Positions 38,268 to 45,841 of a stretch of DNA of 64,000 nucleotides are shown here, one piece after another. Numbering within the stretch: position 1 is the first letter of the stretch; each line of letters opens with the position of its first letter. The notes under the pieces were generated by a model. That model had not been told where the DNA came from and ran no database searches. It was given only the letters and a program-made list of their open reading frames with translations. Both the position numbers and the translations under genes were made by a program. This stretch comes from Allocoleopsis franciscana PCC 7113 (GTDB lineage Bacteria > Cyanobacteriota > Cyanobacteriia > Cyanobacteriales > Coleofasciculaceae): contig NC_019738.1 in NCBI RefSeq assembly GCF_000317515.1, forward strand, positions 6,474,001-6,538,000, in the 5' to 3' direction.

Positions 38268-39569
38268 ATGCTGCGAATCATTACTCAGCAGGCTGAGGCA
38301 CAAATTGAACTGCGACGTATCCGCGATCGCACTTCTCAAGACCACGTTATTCACAAAGAAGCGACGGTGAGAGAGGTCTTACAGGCGATTAAACGCCAGG
38401 GAGACAAAGCACTCTTGCACTATACCGAGGAATTCGATCACCAAACCTTAAGTATCGACGGGCTGCGCGTCAGTGGGTCAGAATTGGATGCTGCTTACCA
38501 GCAGGTATCCAAGGAATTACTCGATGCCATTCAGTTGGCAGCGCAGCAAATAGAGGCATTTCATCGACAGCGCGTCCCAAAATCTTGGGTACAATTTGGC
38601 GACGATGAGATCGTCTTAGGCAAGCGCTATACGCCCGTGGATCGAGCAGGAATTTATGTTCCTGGGGGTAGGGCATCCTATCCCAGTACCGTGTTGATGA
38701 ACGCCATCCCCGCCAAGGTGGCTAAAGTCCCTCAAGTCGTGATGGTGACGCCTCCTGGCTCAGACAAAACGATTAATCCGGCTGTCCTCGTGGCAGCGCA
38801 GGAAGCTGGGGTTCAAGAAATTTACCGGGTCGGTGGAGCTCAGGCGATCGCGGCTTTAGCTTATGGCACGGAAACCATTCCTAAAGTCGATGTTATTACT
38901 GGTCCTGGCAACATTTACGTCACCTTGGCGAAAAAACTGGTCTACGGAACGGTAGGCATTGACTCCTTGGCTGGCCCATCGGAGGTGTTAATCATAGCGG
39001 ATACAGCTGCTAATCCGGTCTACATTGCCGCTGATCTTTTGGCTCAGGCCGAACATGACCCGATGGCCGCTTCCATTCTTCTCACCTCCGAAGCCCAACT
39101 GGCGAAACAAGTGCAGGAAGAAGTGGAACGGCAACTCAAAGACCATCCGCGACGCCTGCTGACCGAAAAAGCGATCGCTCACTTTGGTTTAATTGTCCTA
39201 GTGGATTCCCTGGATGAGGCGGCGGAACTCTCTAACGAGTTCGCCCCAGAACACCTGGAACTTGAAATTGCTGAACCGTGGGATTTACTGGAGAAAATTC
39301 GCCACGCTGGAGCGATTTTTCTAGGCCACTCCACCCCCGAAGCCGTGGGAGACTACCTGGCGGGCCCTAATCATACTCTACCGACCTCCGGTGCTGCCCG
39401 CTACGCCTCTGCTTTGGGTGTCGAAACCTTTATGAAGCACTCCAGTTTGATTCAGTACTCATCGACAGCCCTCAACAAAGTTTCGAGTGCTATTCAGGCG
39501 CTAGCTGAAGCTGAAGGGTTACCTTCTCATGCGGACTCGGTACGATTGCGGACGCAGGAGGAGCTATAA
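38268..39569 (+). CDS. hisD: Histidinol dehydrogenase
   Basis: This catalyses the last two steps of histidine synthesis, oxidising L-histidinol to L-histidine with two NAD+. The 433-aa length is normal. Signatures: YVPGGRASYPSTVLMNAIPA, VITGPGNIYVTLAKK, IDSLAGPSEVLIIAD, the Zn and catalytic residues in AEHDPMA and NEFAPEHLEL, and the end GPNHTLPTSGAARYASALG. Zn-dependent, cytoplasmic. It stands alone on the plus strand, as often in cyanobacteria, where his genes are scattered. ATG 38268 agrees with homologues (MLRIITQQAEA). Confidence 0.98.
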   Translation: MLRIITQQAEAQIELRRIRDRTSQDHVIHKEATVREVLQAIKRQGDKALLHYTEEFDHQTLSIDGLRVSGSELDAAYQQVSKELLDAIQLAAQQIEAFHRQRVPKSWVQFGDDEIVLGKRYTPVDRAGIYVPGGRASYPSTVLMNAIPAKVAKVPQVVMVTPPGSDKTINPAVLVAAQEAGVQEIYRVGGAQAIAALAYGTETIPKVDVITGPGNIYVTLAKKLVYGTVGIDSLAGPSEVLIIADTAANPVYIAADLLAQAEHDPMAASILLTSEAQLAKQVQEEVERQLKDHPRRLLTEKAIAHFGLIVLVDSLDEAAELSNEFAPEHLELEIAEPWDLLEKIRHAGAIFLGHSTPEAVGDYLAGPNHTLPTSGAARYASALGVETFMKHSSLIQYSSTALNKVSSAIQALAEAEGLPSHADSVRLRTQEEL

Positions 39570-39738
39570 CGATTAGTAGACTTTGACGTCTCTATGTTGA
39601 TTGATGGGTTCAAACTTGTCGCCCAGGTAGACAAATTCTCTACCCAAGGGTGACAATCCCAATAGCTGAAAGCTGAACGAACACAGCCGCTTTGCGCTTT
39701 GCGATCGCTCGCTTCGCTATCCCTGATAGGAGACATTG

Positions 39739-40161
39739 GTGTTAAAGACAATTCTTTTGGCTCTTGACAGTTCAGAACACACACTGCGTGTGATTCAGTT
39801 TTTCAAGGAACTTCAAATACAGCCAGCAACAAAAATAATCCTTGCCCATGTCATTCCCTCACCTGAGCCTGACATGGATATAGCCGTTGACCGACCTCAT
39901 ACTTCAGAGGAGCTATTGTATCAACAGGTTGAAAAACAGTTGCAATCCTACCAAGCTGACCTTCTGGGTGACAGTACTCTAGAGATTGTTACGGGTGACC
40001 CAGCAGCCGAAATCATCCGCCTTGCTCATATTCACCAGGCTGACTTAATTGTGATTGGCAGTCGCGGTCTAACCGGTCTCCAACGAATTTTAGAAGGCTC
40101 GGTGAGTAGCCAAGTGGTGGCTGAGGCTCCCTGTTCTGTGCTAGTGGTCAAGCCAGACTAG
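39739..40161 (+). CDS. Universal stress protein (UspA family)
   Basis: A single Usp domain (about 140 aa). The ATP-binding type signature is present at the end: GSRGLTGLQRILEGSVSSQV followed by PCSVLVVKPD, matching G-2x-G-9x-G(S/T). I chose GTG 39739 because GGAG lies 6 bases upstream; TTG 39736 is one codon earlier in frame. The N-terminal LKTILLALDSSEH strand is normal. Role: stress tolerance, generic. Its stop is only 4 bp from the stop of the convergent histidine kinase, with no terminator between, so transcripts must overlap. A short heptamer repeat (AGCTGAA twice) lies upstream at about 39664-39677. Confidence 0.92.
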   Translation: MLKTILLALDSSEHTLRVIQFFKELQIQPATKIILAHVIPSPEPDMDIAVDRPHTSEELLYQQVEKQLQSYQADLLGDSTLEIVTGDPAAEIIRLAHIHQADLIVIGSRGLTGLQRILEGSVSSQVVAEAPCSVLVVKPD

Positions 40162-40165
40162 CGCC

Positions 40166-43100
40166 CTAAACAGAAGTGGCATTGGATAAGCTGGGTTGTC
40201 GGATTGGCAGCTCAATCACAAACTCAGCCCCTTGACCCGGTTCGGACATGCACGTCAGATGACCCCGGTGCTGTTCAACAACAATCGAGTACGCGATCGC
40301 TAACCCCAAGCCCGTACCCACACCAACGGGTTTAGTGGTGAAGAAGGGGTCAAAGATCTGTTTTTTCACTTCCAAAGGGATACCAGGGCCGTTGTCGGTA
40401 ATGCGAATCACCACACATTGGGGAGGGGGTAAGGGGGTGCTGAGCATCCTGGAATTGAGTTGAAACATTCTTGTACTCTCGTCCTCTCCTGCTCTCCCCT
40501 GATCTCCAGTCTCTACCTCAGTGCGGATGGTAATCACTCTTGGTTGAGGTTGAGTTTCCAGAGCATCAATGGCATTACTCAAGAGATTCATAAATACTTG
40601 GTTGAGTGAACCTGGATAACACTCAACTAAAGGGAGTTGTCCGTACTCTTTTCTCACTTCAATGCCGGACTTTCCTGCATGTGCTTTCAGGCGATGCTGC
40701 AAGATGAGCAGAGTATTATCCAGCCCTTCATGAAGATTAACAGGCTTGATTTGGGCTTCATCCAAGCGGGAGAAGTTACGTAAGGAGAGGACAATTTCTC
40801 GAATACGGTTGGCTCCTTCTTGCATCGAGTCAAGCAGTTTGGGGAAGTCGGTAGCGACAAAATCCAGATCCAGTGCCTCAATCTCGTCTTGGATAAGTGG
40901 TAAGGGTTCGGGATAGTGCAACCCATACAGTTTGACAACATTCAAGAGATTTTGGGCATATTCATGGGCATAGGCGATATTGCCATAAATAAAGCTGATG
41001 GGATTGTTAATTTCGTGAGCAATTCCAGCCACCATCTGACCCAAGCTGACCATTTTTTCATTCTGAATTAGCTGGGCTTGGGTGTTTTTGAGTTGGTGTA
41101 AAGTCCGCTTCAGCTCTTGGTTTTTGGCTCTCAACTGGCTCTCTGACTTGCGTAAAGCTTCTTCGGTGCGTTTGCGATCGCTAATGTCGCGGCCTTCTGG
41201 AATTAGCAGCACCACTTGTCCCGTTTCATCTTTGACCGGTTTAATGGAAAAATCAATGGTGATGACCTGATTGCCAGCCCCTAAAACATCCACTTCATAA
41301 CGCACAAACTCCCCAGCTGCCGCTTGAGCGATCGCGGCTTTTAAGCGTTCTTGGATTTGAGCCGATAGACTCCACCAACGTGTTTCCCAGAACGGACGAC
41401 CTGCAATATCTTCTAAGCAAAGACCCCCAAAATCAAGCGCGGTTTGGTTAGCTTTCAGGAGTGTTCCATCGGGTTTCATAAGACCGATGAATTGGAACAT
41501 TGAGTCGAAAATGGCGCGGAAGCGGCGCTCACTTTCTTGTAATGCGACCTCCGCCTGTTTGCGATCGCTGATATTAATGCTCGTACCCACCAAGCGATAA
41601 ATCTGCCCCTGTCTATCTCGTAATGGGCTGAGTGTGGTAATCCACCAGGCATCCTCTCCTGGTAAAGGCAAGCATTCTTCGTAGGAAATCGCGGTGCCAG
41701 CACGGACACATTCCTCATAACGCTGACTCACCGCTGCGGCTAGATCCGGTGGTAAAACCTCTTGCGGCGTCTTGCCACGCAAGTCAGCTGAACAAAGACC
41801 GCTTAAACGCTCGTGAGCTGGATTTAACCCTTGGTAGCGAAACTCATAACCAGGAATTGGTTTTTCTTCCTGTATTACTTCTGACTCCTGACTCCTGGCT
41901 CCTAAATTCTCTGTTTCTAGGACATCTACCACAAAAATCCCGTCCTCAACCCCGTCATAGATGCTGCGTAGAAACAGCTCTCTTTCTTGCAGTTGCTCCT
42001 GTGATCGCTTGCGATCAGTGATGTCTTGCTTCATCACCATCCCCGCAAACACTTCTCCCCAATCATTTTTCAGGGGCAGCGTATGTACCAGATAAGTGTG
42101 GTTAGCATACTCCAACTCAAAGATTCCAGCTACTCCCGATAGTGCGGCCCGATAATGAGGTTCTAGGATTTCACAGAGTTCTGGCGAGCGGGCCTCCCAT
42201 AGGGTTTTTCCTTCGACTAACTCTTTAGATAAGCCGAGTGTGGCTAATGCTTCACCTTCAGCAAGGGTGTAGCGGAGTTCTCGGTCAAAGGCAAGAACTG
42301 CTCCATTGGGAAAGTGGCTGGCTAGGGTACGGTATTGCTCTTCACTTTTTCGCAGCGCGTCTTGAGCCTGTTTTTGTTCCGTGATGTCTCGCCAAAAAAC
42401 GGAAAGTCCTGAGCCACTGGGATAAGCCCGCACCTCCAGCCAACTGTTCAAGGGTGCCGAAAAGGTTTCAAAGATCACTGGAACTTGCTCCTGCGTCGCT
42501 TGGCGATACTGCTGCTCAACGAAGGAACCCACGGCTTCGGGAAACACATCCCAAAAGTTGGCTCCAATCAGTTCTTCTGGTTGTCGCTGCAAAAGGCGCG
42601 AAGCTTCGCCGTTAATGTAGGTAAACTGCCACTGATGATCGAGGGCAAAAAAGGCCTCCGTGATGCGTTCCAGGATGTCGGCAATTTGCTGATGGGATTG
42701 CCGTAGTGCTTCCTCGGCTTGCTTGCGTAAGCGAAGCTCGTCGTAGACATCGCTAATATCGGTAATCATCCTCAAAACACCGACAAACTGACCTTCGGCG
42801 TCTAGGATGGGGGTAGCCGACACAATTGCCCACAACAGTGAACCATCTTTACGGCAAAATTTGAAATCATGACGTTCCCGGATGCCTTGGCGGCGACGTT
42901 CCACATAGGCTTGTGCCTGCACTCGGCTTTCTTCATCTATGAAGTCAAAGAATGAGCGCCCCTGCATTTCCTCTACCGTATAGCCCAGCATTTCGGCAAT
43001 ACGACTATTGGCAAACGTTGTTTTACTGTTGGCATCAAACATCCAGATGCCTTCTGTCGCCGTTTCCACGATGCGGCGATAATGAGCTTCCGAATCTCGC

Positions 43101-43987
43101 AGTGCCTGGGCGCTTTGTGCCGCTTCTGTGTCAGCTAGCTTTTCCTCTGTGATGTCTCGACAAATACCCAACAGATATCGAGGAGTGCCGGTCTCATCAA
43201 GCAGGGGAACTTTCTTGCTATGTACAATCCGTTTTCCTCGATGGGGCGTGATTAAAGGGGCTTGGGCGATATCCACTAGTTCACCTCCAGCTAGCACTTG
43301 TCGATCATTGGCGCGTAAGTACCTAGCCTGTTGGGCCGGTAAAAACTCGTAATCATTCTTTCCCAATACTTTTTCTCTGGAATAGCCAAACAGTTCCTCA
43401 CTGGCTTTGTTCCAGTACATCACCCGTAAATCAATTGCATCTTTAATAAACACCGCCATGGGTAGATGTTCAACGACGGAGTTTAAGAATGTTTGAGTGT
43501 AGCGTAAATCAGCTTCCGCCGTTTTGCGTTCTGTAACGTCTAAAATGACCCCATCTAGCCATTGGATATGTCCATTTTCGTCACAGATACCCTGACCTTT
43601 GTCATAGACCCACACTGTACTGCCATTGGCTTTTACAATTCGGTACTCCATCACATAGGGCTGGTTGGCACTAATACTCTGCCTGATAGCTTGCTCAATC
43701 TTAATTCGATCTTGAGGATGGATAATACTGGTAAAAGACCGTACTCGATTATTAATAAAGTCACTTGCCGAATAGCCAGTAACCGTCTCAATCGCTTCGC
43801 TGAGAAAGAGCATTGTCCTAAGAGATAGCCCTTTTAATTGTTCGTCGTATATACAGCGGTAGACTGCACCAGGAATATTCGCAACGAACGTTCTAAATTG
43901 TTCTTCGCTGTGTGTGAGTAATTCCTGCGGCTGTGGGTTATTGGCAAAGGGGTGAGTCAAGTCTAGGGAAGGGGATGGGATAGGCAT
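40166..43987 (-). CDS. Seven-PAS-domain sensor histidine kinase
   Basis: ATG 43987 is chosen: GGTGGAG sits 6 bases upstream, while the longer frame would need a TTG. The 1273-aa protein has seven PAS/PAC units in tandem, each closing with a DITERK/DISDRK-type motif (DVTERK, DITEEK, DISD, DITEQK, DITDRK, NISDRK, DISDRK). There is no membrane segment. The kinase core follows: H-box GIAHEINNPISF, N-box NQVFMNLLSNAIDAL, G1 ITDNGPGIP, and G2 VGTGLGLAI. It is a cytoplasmic, PAS-sensing HPK4-like kinase with no receiver domain. No response regulator is adjacent, so it is an orphan. A heptamer repeat has been recruited into PAS6, and a 30-residue unconserved insert lies between the N and G1 boxes. 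The signals are unknown. Confidence 0.95.
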   Translation of the reverse strand: MPIPSPSLDLTHPFANNPQPQELLTHSEEQFRTFVANIPGAVYRCIYDEQLKGLSLRTMLFLSEAIETVTGYSASDFINNRVRSFTSIIHPQDRIKIEQAIRQSISANQPYVMEYRIVKANGSTVWVYDKGQGICDENGHIQWLDGVILDVTERKTAEADLRYTQTFLNSVVEHLPMAVFIKDAIDLRVMYWNKASEELFGYSREKVLGKNDYEFLPAQQARYLRANDRQVLAGGELVDIAQAPLITPHRGKRIVHSKKVPLLDETGTPRYLLGICRDITEEKLADTEAAQSAQALRDSEAHYRRIVETATEGIWMFDANSKTTFANSRIAEMLGYTVEEMQGRSFFDFIDEESRVQAQAYVERRRQGIRERHDFKFCRKDGSLLWAIVSATPILDAEGQFVGVLRMITDISDVYDELRLRKQAEEALRQSHQQIADILERITEAFFALDHQWQFTYINGEASRLLQRQPEELIGANFWDVFPEAVGSFVEQQYRQATQEQVPVIFETFSAPLNSWLEVRAYPSGSGLSVFWRDITEQKQAQDALRKSEEQYRTLASHFPNGAVLAFDRELRYTLAEGEALATLGLSKELVEGKTLWEARSPELCEILEPHYRAALSGVAGIFELEYANHTYLVHTLPLKNDWGEVFAGMVMKQDITDRKRSQEQLQERELFLRSIYDGVEDGIFVVDVLETENLGARSQESEVIQEEKPIPGYEFRYQGLNPAHERLSGLCSADLRGKTPQEVLPPDLAAAVSQRYEECVRAGTAISYEECLPLPGEDAWWITTLSPLRDRQGQIYRLVGTSINISDRKQAEVALQESERRFRAIFDSMFQFIGLMKPDGTLLKANQTALDFGGLCLEDIAGRPFWETRWWSLSAQIQERLKAAIAQAAAGEFVRYEVDVLGAGNQVITIDFSIKPVKDETGQVVLLIPEGRDISDRKRTEEALRKSESQLRAKNQELKRTLHQLKNTQAQLIQNEKMVSLGQMVAGIAHEINNPISFIYGNIAYAHEYAQNLLNVVKLYGLHYPEPLPLIQDEIEALDLDFVATDFPKLLDSMQEGANRIREIVLSLRNFSRLDEAQIKPVNLHEGLDNTLLILQHRLKAHAGKSGIEVRKEYGQLPLVECYPGSLNQVFMNLLSNAIDALETQPQPRVITIRTEVETGDQGRAGEDESTRMFQLNSRMLSTPLPPPQCVVIRITDNGPGIPLEVKKQIFDPFFTTKPVGVGTGLGLAIAYSIVVEQHRGHLTCMSEPGQGAEFVIELPIRQPSLSNATSV
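41877..41904. repeat. Heptameric STRR inside the histidine kinase coding region
   Basis: Four heptamers, ACTTCTG, ACTCCTG, ACTCCTG, GCTCCTA. They encode GARSQESEV in the kinase, within the first loop of PAS6. The family is the same as the spacer repeat at 17064-17091. Confidence 0.88.
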
Positions 43988-44440
43988 CGGGTTCTCCACC
44001 TGGGAATGCGCGATCAACTTCAGCTAGGGAAAGCTTTGTCCGCTGTGGAGTGCATTGAATTATTAAGCTATTATTTAATTCTATTTTAATTTTATTATTA
44101 GCTAATTAAAATATTAGTAAAGTTGGAATAAAAATAAATTATAGTACAGATGAAATTTTTCGTGGGTGGCCATTTTCAGACGCAGAAAGGCCACATAAAT
44201 GACTGCACTGCGTTCTTGTCTCTCTGTTATTTTCTTATTTTTTCGCTAGAGAAAAATAACAAAACCTGAGTTTACATAGTTTTTGCTCTCTTACAAAAAT
44301 TGTGGACACTCAAGTTTCGCCTTTACTAGCATCAACACGTCCTGAATATTCTCTTTTCAGATTAAAAAGTATCCCCTGGCGTCGAGCTCAGGGGTTCTCC
44401 GTGTTTATCTGGTTTGGATCGAGATTAACCTTTCGTCGCT
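43988..44440. other. AT-rich spacer of about 450 bp upstream of the kinase
   Basis: Contains a very AT-rich block (44055-44160) where the kinase promoter is likely. No RNA gene or repeat was recognised. The open frame on the plus strand entering the next gene is a shadow. Confidence 0.4.
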
Positions 44441-44824
44441 TTACCGCTGAGAGGCAAGAAATTGGCGCAGCCGCAACAAAGAGAGAGATTGACCGAGATT
44501 CAGCGGGAGTAGAGAAATCCCCTCTAGACGAGACTGAACCCAACCGTCACCCCAGTACCACTCATGGTAACCGTCAATTCCCTGACTCAATAGCAAGCGT
44601 AAACAGTTAGGCTGGGCGACTTCCACCTTGTGCTGGATAGCAACAGGACCCATCCAAGTGGTGAAGGTCAATTCTGGATGCAACTGTTCCGGTAGTCCTA
44701 GAGAAAAGCGTTGAGGCCACAGCCATTGCTGTAGACGCTCAGAATAGAGCAAGCTGTCATGGATAGCAATTTGTGGTGCTTCCACTTCAATGCGGATATG
44801 GCTTTGTTGAAAAGTTCCTAGCAT
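44441..44824 (-). CDS. Small conserved-looking protein, possibly SRPBCC-like (127 aa)
   Basis: A soluble protein without signal or membrane segment, rich in Trp and Leu. A beta-strand pattern (SHIRIEVEAPQIAIHD, IQHKVEVAQPNCLRLLLSQG) and a C-terminal amphipathic helix (LNLGQSLSLLRLRQFL) recall the START/SRPBCC fold, but I am not sure. WYWGDGWVQSRLEG near the end is distinctive. The plus-strand frame overlapping it shows no coding features, which supports this strand. No function assigned. Confidence 0.65.
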   Translation of the reverse strand: MLGTFQQSHIRIEVEAPQIAIHDSLLYSERLQQWLWPQRFSLGLPEQLHPELTFTTWMGPVAIQHKVEVAQPNCLRLLLSQGIDGYHEWYWGDGWVQSRLEGISLLPLNLGQSLSLLRLRQFLASQR

Positions 44825-45078
44825 GTTATTCTGAGTCAGTTTTATTCAAATTTGACAGTAAGAATTTTCCGTATCTTCCAAACTCCCCCATTCCCCTGTC
44901 GAAATCAACATCAAACTTTGAGATCACCCTAGAGGGCAATTTTTGGGGATGGGAAGATAATAGGTCTTGACAATGAACTTCTTGCATCAAGGGCAAAGCC
45001 AGGGATGATAAGTCTTACACCTATGTGGCAACAACGAGCTTTGGCAAGAGTTCTGATCTATTACTATTTCGTTATTTC

Positions 45079-45837
45079 ATGGTATCCCAACCATTCTTGA
45101 CTGTTGATGACCAACCGATTGATTTGGCACAAGCGTTGCAATATCTGCAAGTTGGTGGAAAGTTAAAAGCCTTTATTGGCGATATTTTACGCCAGCACGT
45201 CATAGAGCAAGAACTGCAAGCTCGTGAGGATATAGGCGTAAATCCAGCCCTGATCGAGCAAGCGGTGATTGATTTTCGCCTACAGCGTCAACTAACTGAC
45301 CCCAAAGTGTTTGCCGACTGGCTCCAGAGCAACGGACAAGATTACACCACGTTTCATAGCTCAGTGGCTTTTGGCTTCAAGCTAGAAAACCTGAAAGCCC
45401 AGATAACGGGTTCCAAGTTACAAGAATATTTTATTGAGCGCAAGCTGTTTCTCGACCGGGTGGTACTTTCTCGCATTTTAGTGAATGAACAAGAACTGGC
45501 GGAGGAATTAGCGAGCCAAATTGAGGAGGGAGCCAGCTTTGATCAACTCGCCAGAGAGTATTCGATCGCCGATGATCGAGTCCTCAACGGTATGATGGGG
45601 CCAGTGAGTCGGGGTGCACTGCCTGATATTTTAAGAGCCGCAGTGGATGCCGCCAGTCCTGGAGAGATCATTGGGCCGTTAGCATTAGAAGGACGTTGGC
45701 TGTTGTTTCGAGTCGAGCAATTCCTACCCGCCTCCCTAGAAGACGCTCAGCTAAAGCTAGCGCTACAAAATGAACTATTTGAGCAGTGGATAGCCCAAAA
45801 AATCCAAACCATGGCTGTTAAGCTTCAGGTAACTTGA
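45079..45837 (+). CDS. Parvulin-type peptidyl-prolyl isomerase / SurA-like secretion chaperone
   Basis: The C-terminal half is a PpiC domain: VVLSRILVNEQELAEELASQ, FDQLAREYSIADD, MGPVSRGALPDIL and IIGPLALEGRWLLFRVEQ. The N-terminal half is a helical SurA_N-like chaperone region (IGDILRQHVIEQELQARE). No signal peptide, so it acts in the cytoplasm. It ends 4 bp before the start of an ABC exporter with a C39-like domain; this pairing recurs in cyanobacterial export loci and suggests that it prepares the exporter's substrate. Start at ATG 45079 (MVSQPFLTVDD) is preferred over GTG 45025, whose extra residues are unlike the family, though no Shine-Dalgarno sequence is visible. Confidence 0.88.
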   Translation: MVSQPFLTVDDQPIDLAQALQYLQVGGKLKAFIGDILRQHVIEQELQAREDIGVNPALIEQAVIDFRLQRQLTDPKVFADWLQSNGQDYTTFHSSVAFGFKLENLKAQITGSKLQEYFIERKLFLDRVVLSRILVNEQELAEELASQIEEGASFDQLAREYSIADDRVLNGMMGPVSRGALPDILRAAVDAASPGEIIGPLALEGRWLLFRVEQFLPASLEDAQLKLALQNELFEQWIAQKIQTMAVKLQVT

Positions 45838-45841
45838 GACT

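Noticed and set aside
44302-44610. 102-codon ORF on the plus strand
   Set aside because: Overlaps the better minus-strand gene at 44441-44824 and has no domain or Shine-Dalgarno sequence.
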